Shown here: piece after piece, positions 14,350-22,633 of the stretch
Numbering within the stretch: the first letter of the stretch is position 1
How the letters are laid out: every line of letters begins with the position of its first letter
Source: Nitrospirota bacterium
Lineage (GTDB): Bacteria; Nitrospirota; Thermodesulfovibrionia; Thermodesulfovibrionales; Magnetobacteriaceae
Direction of reading: 5' to 3'
Length of the DNA stretch: 23,006 nt
NCBI GenBank assembly: GCA_015233485.1
Contig: JADFXO010000022.1
Coordinates: forward strand, 1 to 23,006
Translations under genes and position numbers: made by a program
The notes under the pieces: generated by a model
Told to the model about the DNA's origin: nothing
The model's database searches: none
What the model saw: only the letters and a program-made list of their open reading frames with translations

Positions 14350-14994
14350 CTAGCTGGACGCCTTTGATTCGGGCAGTATATCTCCCTTATATATCCATAC
14401 CTTAACGCCTATTATCCCGTATGTCGTCTTTGAGCGCGCATAACCGTAATCTATATCGGCCCTAAACGTATGCAGTGGCACCCTGCCTTCTTTATACCAC
14501 TCTGTCCTTGCGATTTCAGCCCCTGAGAGCCTTCCCGCACACGCTATTTTTACCCCAAGCGCGCCAAATCTTATCGATGACAGGACGGATTTCTTCATTG
14601 CCCTGCGGTAGGCCACCCGTTTTTCTATCTGCAGGCCTATATTTTCCGCTACCAGCTGGGCGTCAAGCTCCGGCTTTCTTATCTCCTTTATATCTATGCT
14701 CACTTGCTTGCCGATAGAGGCCTCGACTGCCTTTTTCAGGTTCTCGACTTCGGCGCCTTTCTTGCCTATTATAATACCTGGCCTTGCCGTATGAATAATT
14801 ATCTTTATCTTTTGACCGGCTCTTTCTATTTCAACCTTGCCGATGCCGGAGTGGTAGAGCTTCTCCTTTATAAAGCCGCTTATGAACAGATCCTCGTGGA
14901 GCTGCTGCGCATAACCGTATTTTAAATACCAGCGGAAATCCCACGTCTTTATTATTCCCAACCTGTTACCTGTTGGATGTGTCTTCTGACCCAA
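14350..14994 (-). CDS. rpsC: 30S ribosomal protein S3
   Basis: S3 is at the mRNA entry channel and contributes to helicase activity. The 214-residue product opens MGQKTHPTGNRLGIIKTWDF. It has a KH domain with RPGIIIGKKGAEVENLK and the C-terminal domain with RTEWYKEGRVPLHTFRADIDYG. The start is TTG at 14994, supported by GGAGG (15001-15005) 6 nt upstream and by the invariant first residues. Confidence 0.98.
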   Translation of the reverse strand: MGQKTHPTGNRLGIIKTWDFRWYLKYGYAQQLHEDLFISGFIKEKLYHSGIGKVEIERAGQKIKIIIHTARPGIIIGKKGAEVENLKKAVEASIGKQVSIDIKEIRKPELDAQLVAENIGLQIEKRVAYRRAMKKSVLSSIRFGALGVKIACAGRLSGAEIARTEWYKEGRVPLHTFRADIDYGYARSKTTYGIIGVKVWIYKGDILPESKASS

Positions 14995-15008
14995 AAACCA
15001 CCTCCGCG

Positions 15009-15368
15009 CTATTCAGACAGAACCACAGTTATGTGGCTTGTCTTTTTCTTTATAATATTTGCCCTTCCCATTGCCCTTGGCATCATCCTCTTCATCATCG
15101 GCCCCTGATTGACTAACACGTTTACGAGCTTCATCTTCTCCGGCTCTGCCGCCTCTTTTTGTTCGGCATTTGCCATGGCAGACTTCAAAATCTTACCCAC
15201 TAACTTTGCACCCCTGTATGGCATGAACTTCAGCATCACTGTTGCCGTGCCCGCGTCTTTTCCAACTATCAACTTCGCAACTCTTCTGGCCTTTTGGGGC
15301 GTTATCCTGGCATACCTGTGTATTGCCTTTGATTCAACTTTGCCTGCGGTCAATTTTTTCGATTCCAT
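15009..15368 (-). CDS. rplV: 50S ribosomal protein L22
   Basis: L22 lines the exit tunnel; its beta-hairpin contacts nascent chains and macrolides. The 119-residue product shows ARITPQKARRVAKLIVGKD, the NAEQKEAAEPEKM segment and the hairpin GPMMKRMMPRAMGRANIIKKKTSHI. An N-terminal extension of about ten residues (ESKKLTAGKVE) precedes the core. It begins 4 nt after the rpsS stop. Confidence 0.98.
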   Translation of the reverse strand: MESKKLTAGKVESKAIHRYARITPQKARRVAKLIVGKDAGTATVMLKFMPYRGAKLVGKILKSAMANAEQKEAAEPEKMKLVNVLVNQGPMMKRMMPRAMGRANIIKKKTSHITVVLSE

Positions 15369-15372
15369 AGTG

Positions 15373-15660
15373 TTATTTACCCTTCACGGCAGTAGTTTTT
15401 TTACTTCCCGAATGCCCCTTAAAAATCCTTGTCGGGGCAAACTCACCAAGCTTATGGCCTACCATGTTCTCCGATACATATACGGGTATGAACTTCCTTC
15501 CATTATGAACCGCGAACGTTATTCCTATAAAATCCGGTATCACGGTCGAGCGTCTTGACCATGTCTTAATTATCTTCTTCTCGCCTGAGTCAGCCATCTT
15601 TTGCACTTTCCTCAGTACGCAGTCATCCACAAATGGACCTTTCTTTACCGATCTGGGCAT
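15373..15660 (-). CDS. rpsS: 30S ribosomal protein S19
   Basis: S19 is in the small-subunit head with S13. The 95-residue product starts MPRSVKKGPFVDDCVLRKV and contains IKTWSRRSTVIPDFIGITF and the ENMVGHKLGEFAPTRIFKGH block, all diagnostic. Length is normal. It lies 21 nt below rplB and 4 nt above rplV. Confidence 0.98.
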   Translation of the reverse strand: MPRSVKKGPFVDDCVLRKVQKMADSGEKKIIKTWSRRSTVIPDFIGITFAVHNGRKFIPVYVSENMVGHKLGEFAPTRIFKGHSGSKKTTAVKGK

Positions 15661-15681
15661 CTTTTCACCTCTTATTCACTC

Positions 15682-16500
15682 TCACTTTCTTCTTCTCACT
15701 ATATATTTGTCGGTCCTCTTATTCTTCCTTGTCTTAACCCCTTCAGGACTACCCCACGGGCTGCAAGGGGGCCTTCCGCCGGAACTCTTTCCTTCGCCTC
15801 CGCCAAGCGGATGGTCTATGGGATTCATTGCCACGCCGCGTACTGTCGGCTTCTTTCCCAACCAGCGGTTCCTTCCGGCCTTGCCGATTGAGATATTCTC
15901 GTGCTCGGCGTTACTTACCTGCCCAACTGTAGCCATGCAGTCTATCGGAATGAGCCTCACCTCCGAGGATGTGAGCTTTATCTGCGCGTATTTGGCGTCT
16001 TTTGCCACTAGTTGCGCGGATGCCCCTGCGCATCTGACAAGTCTTCCGCCCTGGCCCTTTCTTATCTCCACGTTATGGATTACCGTACCTAACGGTATAT
16101 CTTTCAGCGGCAGGGCATTACCCACCTTTATCTCAGAATCAGAGCCGCTTGTCACCTCACTGCCGACCTGAAGGCCTTCAGGGAGGATTATATACCGCCT
16201 CTGCCCATCCGCATACTTCAGGAGCGCTATGCGCGCCGACCTGTTTGGATCATACTCTATGGTTTCTACCTTTGCCGGTACCCCCATCTTATCTCTCTTG
16301 AAATCTATTATCCTGTACTGCCTCTTTCCTCCGCCTCCGCGATGCCATGCGGTCACGCGCCCGAGGTTGTTTCTGCCTCCGGTCTTTTTCACCTTCGCAA
16401 GCAGCGGCTCATACGGCTTGTCAGTCGTCAGGTTTGCAAAGTCGGAGACCGTCTGAAATCTCCTGCCCGGTGATGTTGGCTTATATCTTATTATTCCCAT
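15682..16500 (-). CDS. rplB: 50S ribosomal protein L2
   Basis: L2 is a primary 23S rRNA binder needed for subunit joining and peptidyl transferase function. From the ATG at 16500 the product is 272 aa and starts MGIIRYKPTSPGRRFQTVSD, the conserved N-terminus. The frame is open 105 nt further up inside rplW, but that extension is spurious. Key segments are GRNNLGRVTAWHRGGG and the C-terminal VRGVAMNPIDHPLGGGEGKSS with the functionally important histidine. The SD is GAAGG in the last rplW codons; the rplW stop is only 2 nt away. Confidence 0.98.
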   Translation of the reverse strand: MGIIRYKPTSPGRRFQTVSDFANLTTDKPYEPLLAKVKKTGGRNNLGRVTAWHRGGGGKRQYRIIDFKRDKMGVPAKVETIEYDPNRSARIALLKYADGQRRYIILPEGLQVGSEVTSGSDSEIKVGNALPLKDIPLGTVIHNVEIRKGQGGRLVRCAGASAQLVAKDAKYAQIKLTSSEVRLIPIDCMATVGQVSNAEHENISIGKAGRNRWLGKKPTVRGVAMNPIDHPLGGGEGKSSGGRPPCSPWGSPEGVKTRKNKRTDKYIVRRRK

Positions 16501-16502
16501 AT

Positions 16503-16793
16503 CTATACACCTTCTATGAAGTCTAGCTTCTCGCCCTTTTTCAAGGTTACGATTGCCTTTTTCTTTTCCTGAGTCTTGCCAATAAACTTGCCGTATTTCT
16601 TCCACTTTGACGGCCGTATTATCGTCGATATCTTATCGACCTTCACCTTAAATATCTCCTCAAACGCCCTTTTTATCTCTATCTTGTTGGCGTCCTTTGC
16701 CACTTCCACCAGCAGCTTCCCGCCGTTTTCCTTTAAATATGTGCCCTTTTCAGTAAACAGGGGCTTTTTAATTATCGAGTACAGGTCTTTCAT
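16503..16793 (-). CDS. rplW: 50S ribosomal protein L23
   Basis: Exit-tunnel protein that docks trigger factor and SRP. The 96-residue product starts MKDLYSIIKKPLFTEKG and has the conserved NKIEIKRAFEEIFKVKVDKI and the basic loop KWKKYGKFIGKTQEKKKAIVTL. The ATG lies within rplD, a 26-nt overlap, so reinitiation or coupling after L4 is likely. Confidence 0.98.
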   Translation of the reverse strand: MKDLYSIIKKPLFTEKGTYLKENGGKLLVEVAKDANKIEIKRAFEEIFKVKVDKISTIIRPSKWKKYGKFIGKTQEKKKAIVTLKKGEKLDFIEGV

Positions 16794-17442
16794 CGCCGTT
16801 TAATCCTTTCACTACCGTAATCGCGCCGCTTGTCATAAGCACCATGTCGTGGTTCAGCACATCGTAAGTGTTCATATCCATTGCCCTCACTACATCTACA
16901 CCCACGATGTTGCGGGCTGAGAGCACTATGTTATCGTTTTTCTCCGGCAGCACTATTAATATCTTTTTATGATTATCTTTAGAACCCCGCATGCTCATCA
17001 GAGCCAGATTGCTTAGCACCTTTATTATATCCGCCGACTTTGGACGCTCCATCTTTAAGTCGTCTATAACCACAATTTCATTGCCCAGGAATTTCACAGA
17101 CAACGCCGTCCTCAGCGCAAGCCTTCTGAGTTTCTTATTCACCTTATACGAATAATCGCGCGGCTGCGGGCCGAACGTCGTACCTCCGCCCTTCCACAGC
17201 GGCGACCTTATGCTTCCGTGTCTGGCGCGGCCTGTGTGCTTTTGTTTCCATGGCTTCTTGCCGCCTCCTCTTACCAGTCCTCTGGTCTTTGTGGCGTGTG
17301 TGCCTTGTCTCTGGTTTGCCAGATAATTAACTACCACAGCGTGCAGGATGTCCTTTCTCGGTTCAAGCCCGAATATCTCCTCAGGCAATTCCACCTTGCC
17401 TACCGCATTGTTGTTTATATCTTTTATCTCTATCTCCAACAT
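16768..17442 (-). CDS. rplD: 50S ribosomal protein L4
   Basis: L4 lines the tunnel constriction with L22. The 224-residue product has the extended basic loop RQGTHATKTRGLVRGGGKKP-W-KQKHTGRARHGS, then PRDYSYKVNKKLRRLALRTALS and the C-terminal NHDMVLMTSGAITVVKGLN. A C-terminal extension of about nine residues runs into rplW. In E. coli L4 represses the S10 operon; no leader for such control is visible upstream of rpsJ here. Confidence 0.98.
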   Translation of the reverse strand: MLEIEIKDINNNAVGKVELPEEIFGLEPRKDILHAVVVNYLANQRQGTHATKTRGLVRGGGKKPWKQKHTGRARHGSIRSPLWKGGGTTFGPQPRDYSYKVNKKLRRLALRTALSVKFLGNEIVVIDDLKMERPKSADIIKVLSNLALMSMRGSKDNHKKILIVLPEKNDNIVLSARNIVGVDVVRAMDMNTYDVLNHDMVLMTSGAITVVKGLNGDERPVLDN

Positions 17443-17467
17443 ATCGCCCTTTAAACCTTCACCTTCA

Positions 17468-18142
17468 TTATTTTGTTATTTCCACTATGTTACCGGTTGG
17501 CCCTGGCACTGCGCCTTTTATTATCAGCAAGTTTTGCTCCGGTTTTACATCAATAACCCTGAGGTTACTTACCGTCACCCGCACGGCACCCATATGCCCT
17601 GGCATACCTAAGTTTTTCCATACCCTTGATGGATAAGAGCTTGCGCCGATTGACCCTGGCGCCCTGTTAAACATTGAGCCGTGCGAACCCGGCCCACCTC
17701 TGTAATTGTGTCTTTTCATCACGCCCTGAAAACCCTTACCTTTGGAGAGACCACTTACCTTTACGATATCTCCGGCCGCGAATCCTGCCACCGTTACCAC
17801 GTCGCCCACCTTCAGCGCGCTATCTTTTTCACCGGCTTTTTCGCCGCCTCTTCCACCGCCCGCCGCGTCAAGCCTGAACTCCCTCAACATCTTGTGCGGT
17901 TTTTGTGAGACCTTATCATACATGCCCTTTGTCGGCTTATTGACTCTCTTCGCCTTGATAATCTCCTGAAACCCTAGCTTTACGGCGGAGTATCCATCCC
18001 GCTCAACCGTCTTTATCTGTATTACGGCGCATGGGCCAGCCTCTATCAGCGTTACCACCGACACATTGCCGTTTTCGGCAAATATCTGAGTCATTCCCAA
18101 TTTTTTCCCTATTATTCCAGTTTTTCTATTTATTTCAGACAT
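17468..18142 (-). CDS. rplC: 50S ribosomal protein L3
   Basis: L3 is an early-assembling protein whose loop reaches the peptidyl transferase centre. The 224-residue product shows GIIGKKLGMTQIFAENG, GLSKGKGFQGVMKRHNYRGG and the loop GSIGASSYPSRVWKNLGMPGHMG. At the place of the E. coli N5-methylated glutamine (GSIGQNQTPG) there is no glutamine, so PrmB methylation is not expected. It starts 27 nt after rpsJ. Confidence 0.98.
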   Translation of the reverse strand: MSEINRKTGIIGKKLGMTQIFAENGNVSVVTLIEAGPCAVIQIKTVERDGYSAVKLGFQEIIKAKRVNKPTKGMYDKVSQKPHKMLREFRLDAAGGGRGGEKAGEKDSALKVGDVVTVAGFAAGDIVKVSGLSKGKGFQGVMKRHNYRGGPGSHGSMFNRAPGSIGASSYPSRVWKNLGMPGHMGAVRVTVSNLRVIDVKPEQNLLIIKGAVPGPTGNIVEITK

Positions 18143-18169
18143 TGTTTTTCCTTCTAAATTCCTTATACC

Positions 18170-18475
18170 CTATAATTTAATCTCTACGTCCACACCAGCC
18201 GCCAGTTCAAGCGGCATCAACGCGTCCACTGTCTGTTGTGTTGGGTCGTGTATATCAATAAGGCGTTTGTGCGTCCTTATCTCAAACTGCTCCCTCGACT
18301 TCTTATCGACATGTGGTGACCGCAACACAGTAAATTTCTGTATATGCGTCGGCAACGGCACCGGCCCGGCTATTCTTGCCCCCGTCCTGTGCACCGTCTC
18401 CACTATCTCCTTCACTGACTGGTCAAGCAGTCTGTGATCGTATGCCCTCAATTTGATTCGTATTTTATCGTTCAA
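18170..18475 (-). CDS. rpsJ: 30S ribosomal protein S10
   Basis: S10 acts in the small-subunit head and, in E. coli, as NusE in antitermination. I place the start at TTG 18475, giving MNDKIRIKLRAYDHRLLDQS and 101 residues, the family length. GGAG (18483-18486) lies 7 nt upstream, within the last tuf codons. An ATG at 18514 would add 13 residues overlapping tuf and matches nothing in the family. The tuf stop is 4 nt away, so S10 is coupled to EF-Tu expression. Conserved blocks GARIAGPVPLPTHIQKFTVLRSPHVDKKSREQFE are present in order. Confidence 0.97.
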   Translation of the reverse strand: MNDKIRIKLRAYDHRLLDQSVKEIVETVHRTGARIAGPVPLPTHIQKFTVLRSPHVDKKSREQFEIRTHKRLIDIHDPTQQTVDALMPLELAAGVDVEIKL

Positions 18476-18479
18476 AGTC

Positions 18480-19679
18480 CTACTCCAATACTTCCGTAAC
18501 GACGCCGGCTCCAACCGTCCTGCCGCCTTCTCTTATTGCAAAGCGCAGCTCTTTCTCCATCGCTATCGGTCCTATTAATTCTATCTTGACGCTTATATTA
18601 TCTCCGGGCATCACCATCTCTACTCCTTCAGGCAACTCCACTACTCCGGTTACGTCCGTTGTCCTGAAATAAAACTGCGGCCTGTATCCCTTGAAAAACG
18701 GCGTATGCCTTCCGCCCTCTTCCTTTGTCAGCACATAGGCCTCTGCCTTGAACTTCGTATGCGGCGTTATACTGCCGGGCTTTGCCAACACCTGCCCGCG
18801 CTCCACCTCTTCCTTGCCTACTCCTCTTAACAACGCCCCTATGTTGTCACCTGCCCTGCCCTCATCAAGCAGCTTTCTGAACATCTCAACACCCGTGACA
18901 ACCGTCTTTCTTGTCGCCCCAAGGCCGACTATCTCCGCCTCGTCGCCTACCTTTATTATACCCCTTTCAACCCTGCCCGTTACTACCGTGCCCCTGCCGC
19001 TTATCGAAAACACATCCTCTATCGGCATCAAAAACGGCTTATCAAGCGCCCTCACAGGCTCAGGTATGTAGGCGTCCACCGCGGCCATCAAATCATGTAT
19101 GCACTTATACTCAGGCGCGTTTGTATCTGTTGACGTGCTCTCCATCCCCTTCAACGCGCTTCCCTTCACTATCGGGATGTCATCGCCGGGGAAGCCGTAC
19201 TTGCTTAATAGCTCCCTTACCTCAAGCTCCACCAAATCCAGCAGCTCAGGGTCGTCAACCATGTCCGTCTTGTTCATAAACACCACGATATACGGTACGC
19301 CTACCTGTCTGGCCAAAAGTATATGCTCTCTTGTCTGAGGCATCGGGCCGTCCGCCGCGCTGACCACCAATATCGCACCGTCCATCTGTGCCGCGCCGGT
19401 TATCATGTTCTTTACATAGTCGGCGTGCCCGGGACAGTCAACATGGGCGTAGTGCCGCTTGTTGGTCTCGTACTCCACGTGTGCCGTGGCTATAGTTATA
19501 CCCCTCGCCTTTTCTTCGGGGGCGTTATCTATCTGATCATATGCCGTGAACTTCGCCTGTCCCGTCATGGCCAATACCTTGGTTATTGTCGCCGTCAGCG
19601 TCGTCTTCCCATGGTCAACGTGCCCTATCGTTCCCACGTTTACATGTGGCTTTGTCCTTTCAAATTTAGCCTTTGCCAT
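18480..19679 (-). CDS. tuf: Elongation factor Tu
   Basis: GTPase that delivers aminoacyl-tRNA to the ribosomal A site. The 399-residue product has G1 GHVDHGKT (19-26), G2 threonine in RGITIA (T62), G3 DCPGH (81-85, catalytic H85), G4 NKTD (136-139) and G5 SALKG. The beta-barrel domains II and III (RGTVVTGRVERG; FFKGYRPQFYFRTTDVTG) follow. The SD AAGGAGG (19687-19693) is excellent. It has its own promoter and a roughly 130-nt leader. Only one tuf copy is visible in the window. Confidence 0.99.
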   Translation of the reverse strand: MAKAKFERTKPHVNVGTIGHVDHGKTTLTATITKVLAMTGQAKFTAYDQIDNAPEEKARGITIATAHVEYETNKRHYAHVDCPGHADYVKNMITGAAQMDGAILVVSAADGPMPQTREHILLARQVGVPYIVVFMNKTDMVDDPELLDLVELEVRELLSKYGFPGDDIPIVKGSALKGMESTSTDTNAPEYKCIHDLMAAVDAYIPEPVRALDKPFLMPIEDVFSISGRGTVVTGRVERGIIKVGDEAEIVGLGATRKTVVTGVEMFRKLLDEGRAGDNIGALLRGVGKEEVERGQVLAKPGSITPHTKFKAEAYVLTKEEGGRHTPFFKGYRPQFYFRTTDVTGVVELPEGVEMVMPGDNISVKIELIGPIAMEKELRFAIREGGRTVGAGVVTEVLE

Positions 19680-19696
19680 TATTCGTCCTCCTTAAT

Positions 19697-19751
19697 CTCC
19701 TGCCCATCTCCTAACTTTCTCCTGCCCGGCTCCTAACCTGCTCCGACCCGG
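19697..19751 (-). repeat. Tandem purine-rich repeats in the tuf leader
   Basis: Two 19-nt units (19697-19715 and 19719-19737), 22 nt apart, match at 17 of 19 positions. A third partial copy begins at 19741. In the mRNA they read GTTAGGAGNNGGGCAGGAG. They therefore present several AGGAG motifs just before the true tuf SD (19687-19693). Confidence 0.6.
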
Positions 19752-19779
19752 TTTTCCATTCCCTATGGAACCTAACCGG
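19748..19779 (-). promoter_or_regulatory. Hairpin in the tuf 5' leader
   Basis: In the mRNA, CCGGUU pairs with AACCGG and, after a 3-nt bulge, UUCCAU pairs with AUGGAA around a 5-nt loop: 12 perfect base pairs. No U-run follows, so it is not an intrinsic terminator. It stands between the predicted transcription start and the AGGAG repeats. Confidence 0.55.
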
Positions 19780-19813
19780 CATCACCTCACTATCCTACCA
19801 TCAGGAAACAACA

Positions 19814-19843
19814 AGTATAGCACGACATAATATCTTATGTCAA
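19814..19843 (-). promoter_or_regulatory. Sigma70-type promoter for tuf
   Basis: On the minus strand a perfect TTGACA (19838-19843) and TATACT (19814-19819) are separated by 18 nt. Transcription should begin near 19806, about 127 nt before the tuf ATG. A T8 run just upstream of the -35 follows the fusA stop directly. This promoter would drive tuf and, with no terminator seen, the S10 genes. Confidence 0.75.
19824..19841. repeat. Palindrome inside the tuf promoter spacer
   Basis: GACATAA (19824-19830) and TTATGTC (19835-19841) are perfect inverted arms with a 4-nt centre. They overlap the -35 box and fill the spacer, the position of a repressor operator. No regulator is known to me for it. 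Confidence 0.5.
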
Positions 19844-19852
19844 CAAAAAAAA

Positions 19853-21936
19853 TCATATACCTTTAATTTTTTTAATTATCTCGTCGGCCACATTTTTAGG
19901 CAGCTCATCGTAGTGTGCCAACTGCATCGAATAACTTGCCCTTCCTTGCGTTCGGGAGCGCAGGTCAGTTGCATATCCAAACATCTCCGAAAGCGGCACT
20001 GTTGTCTTTATTATTTGCGCGTTGCCTCTTTTAACCATCGAGTGTATCTTTCCACGCCTGCTGTTTATATCACCAATGACATCGCCCATATAGTCTTCGG
20101 GGGTAACCACTTCGACATCCATTATCGGCTCTAACAGTACGGGGGAGGCCTTTTTCATCGCCTCTTTCATCGCCATAGAGCCTGCTATTTTAAAGGCCAT
20201 CTCAGAGGAATCCACCTCATGGTACGAACCGTCGTATAGTTCCGCCCTTACGTCAACCACGGGAAATCCGGCTACGACGCCATTGTTTAGAGCCTCTTTT
20301 ATGCCCGCCTCTATGGGCGCAATATATTCTCTTGGGACTGAGCCGCCAACAATCTTATTTTCGAATTCAAAACCGCTGCCTCTGCCAAGGGGCATCAGAA
20401 CTATCTTTGCGTGCCCGTACTGGCCGCGGCCTCCGGTCTGCCTTATGTACTTGCCGTCGCCGTGCGCCTCCGTCCTTATCGTCTCTCTGTAGGCTACCTG
20501 TGGCTTCCCAACGTTGGCCCCAACCTTGAACTCCCGAAGCAGCCGGTCAACTATTATCTCAAGGTGAAGCTCGCCCATACCGGCTATCAGCGTCTGTCCT
20601 GTCTCTTCATTATACTTTACCTTAAACGAAGGGTCTTCCTGTGTCAATTTATTCAACGACGTATAGAGCTTGTCTCTGTCGTCCTTTGTCTTTGGCTCTA
20701 TCGCAACTGATATAACCGGTTCGGGGAATTGTATTGACTCCAGGATGACGGGACTTTTCTCATCACAAAGGGTATCCCCTGTGAGCGTACTCTTCAGTCC
20801 CACAATCGCGGCTATGTCGCCGGCTCTGACTTCGCCGATCTCTTCCCTCTTGCTCGAGTGCATTCGCACAAGTCTGCTTATCCTTTCTTTTTTATCCTTC
20901 GTTGAATTATAAATGTATGATCCTGACTTAAGCACCCCTGAATACACACGGGTAAAGGTCAGCTGCCCTACGTAGGTGTCTGTCATGATTTTAAAAGCAA
21001 GGGCTGAAAACGGCTCATCATCAGACGGTTTACGCTCTATGGGCTGTCCGTTTGCCGGGTCTATACCCATTATTGGCGGCACATCCAGCGGTGAGGGCAG
21101 GTAATCCACCACCCCGTCAAGAAGCATCTGTATTCCTTTATTTTTAAAAGCCGCCCCGCAAAACACCGGCACGAGCGTCCTGTCTGCCACACCCTTTCTG
21201 AGGGCGGACATTATTTCATGCTCCTGCAACTTTACGCCGTTGAGGTATTTATCCGTTAAGGCGTCGTCTACCTCAGACACTGATTCTATTAATTTTTCCC
21301 TGAACTCCGCCGCCAGTTCGGCATACTCTTCGGGCACCTCGGCCTCTCTGAACCCCGCCCCCAGCGCATCGTCGTCGTAATAGTAAGCCTTCATTTTCAC
21401 TAAATCTATCGGACCTAGAAACTTATCCTCGGCACCCATAGGGATTTGCACCGGCACAGGGTTCGCTCCAAGTTTTTCCACCATAGAGGTTACTGACATG
21501 TAATAGTCCGCCCCGACCCTGTCCATTTTGTTTAAGAACGCAATTCTTGGCACGTTATACCTGTCCGCCTGCCGCCACACAGTCTCCGTCTGCGGCTCGA
21601 CGCCTGAGACAACGTCAAGGACGATTATGGTACCGGCCAGTACCCTCATTGATCTTTCTACTTCTATAGTGAAGTCCACATGCCCCGGGTATCTATTATA
21701 TTTATCTTGTGGTCATTCCAAAAACACGTCGTTGCCGCCGATGTTATAGTTATCCCCCTTTCCTGTTCCTGGGGCATCCAGTCCATCGCGGCGGTACCGT
21801 CGTGCACTTCGCCTATCTTGTACGTAACTCCTGTGTAGTAGAGAATCCTCTCGGTCGTGGTGGTCTTGCCCGCATCAATATGCGCCATGATCCCGATATT
21901 TCTCGTCCTTTCAAGAGGAAACCTCTGGTCTGACAT
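19853..21936 (-). CDS. fusA: Elongation factor G, interrupted by a one-base frameshift
   Basis: Translocation GTPase. The frame from the ATG at 21936 encodes 90 residues with G1 AHIDAGKT (18-25) and G2 RGITITSAATT. It then shifts at IIDT, where the G3 motif DTPGH reads DTRGM and stops at 21664. The remainder (VDFTIEVERSMRVL..., NKMD, domains II-V) is intact in another frame to 19853. Restoring one base to the GGG run at plus 21687-21689 gives an uninterrupted 694-residue EF-G of normal length. Because EF-G is essential, a sequencing or assembly error is more likely than a dead gene, unless another fusA exists. It lies in canonical str order, 42 nt after rpsG. Confidence 0.93.
21683..21690 (-). 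other. Apparent single-base deletion in fusA (G3 motif)
   Basis: Plus-strand CCCCGGGT here encodes, on the minus strand, ACCCGGGG. The conserved codons ACC CCG GGG CAT need ACCCCGGGG. One C of a CCCC homopolymer is missing on the coding strand. Both flanks match EF-G exactly in their own frames. Confidence 0.9.
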
Positions 21937-21978
21937 ATCTTCTTATCCTTCTCTTCTTATCATAAGCGCCGGCAATGC

Positions 21979-22449
21979 CTACCAGCGATAATGGGCAAAC
22001 GCCTTGTTTGCGTCGGCCATCTTATGGGTATCTTCCTTTTTCTTGACGGAAGAGCCAGTGTTATTATATGCGTCAAGGAGTTCGGCCGCAAGGCGGTCGG
22101 TCATGGTCTTCTCCTGACGTTGTCTTGAGTAGTTTATTATCCACCTGTATGCCAGCGCCATACGCCTCTGCTGCCTTATTTCAACGGGCACCTGGTATGT
22201 AGCGCCACCCACGCGGCGAGGCTTTACCTCTATCATCGGCTTTACGTTTTCTATCGATGTCTTAAATATCTTCAGCGGGTCGTCGCCTGTCTTTGTTTTC
22301 ATTATCTCAAAGGCACCGTAGCAGATTCTCTCCGCTATCGCCTTCTTGCCGTCCTCCACGAGAATATTAATGAACTTCCCTACTATTTTACTATTATACT
22401 TGGGGTCCGGCAGGACCTCTTTTCTCTCTGCTACTCTTCTTCTAGGCAT
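21979..22449 (-). CDS. rpsG: 30S ribosomal protein S7
   Basis: S7 initiates assembly of the small-subunit head and lines the E site. The 156-residue product starts MPRRRVAERKEVLPDPKYNSKIVGKFIN and shows ENVKPMIEVKPRRVGGATYQVPVEI, AYRWIINYSRQR and the C-terminal AHYRW. The start has GAGG nine bases upstream. A long spacer with inverted repeats precedes it, where E. coli S7 exerts feedback control of the str operon. Confidence 0.98.
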   Translation of the reverse strand: MPRRRVAERKEVLPDPKYNSKIVGKFINILVEDGKKAIAERICYGAFEIMKTKTGDDPLKIFKTSIENVKPMIEVKPRRVGGATYQVPVEIRQQRRMALAYRWIINYSRQRQEKTMTDRLAAELLDAYNNTGSSVKKKEDTHKMADANKAFAHYRW

Positions 22450-22633
22450 AATAATTACCTCACGGTATTTAGTTTAGTATCTCTCTACCCTATTTAACAG
22501 CAATTTTATCTTAATATCCACTTTATCTTAACACCAACCACGCATCCTATACATACGGCCAGCACACAGCCAGCCAGCGATTCCTGCCTATTGGCTGCAA
22601 ATTGGCTGTATCAGGATAACCCTTAGGGATAAC
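22450..22633 (-). promoter_or_regulatory. 184-nt rpsL-rpsG spacer with inverted and direct repeats
   Basis: No gene is seen. On the minus strand CAGCCAAT occurs twice, and CAGCCA can pair with the downstream TGGCTGGCTG (plus 22570-22602), giving alternative hairpins. Nearer rpsG, TTAAGATAAA is repeated exactly (22505-22514 and 22522-22531, period 17). The location equals that of the E. coli S7 operator, but no specific S7 motif is recognised. Confidence 0.35.

Noticed and set aside
16501..16605. N-terminal extension of rplB by 35 codons
   Set aside because: It overlaps rplW, is unlike L2 proteins, and the ATG at 16500 has a proper SD and gives the conserved start.
21664..21700. Programmed frameshift in fusA
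   Set aside because: There is no slippery heptamer or downstream structure typical of recoding, and the shift falls within an invariant GTPase motif. A base deletion in a homopolymer explains it more simply.
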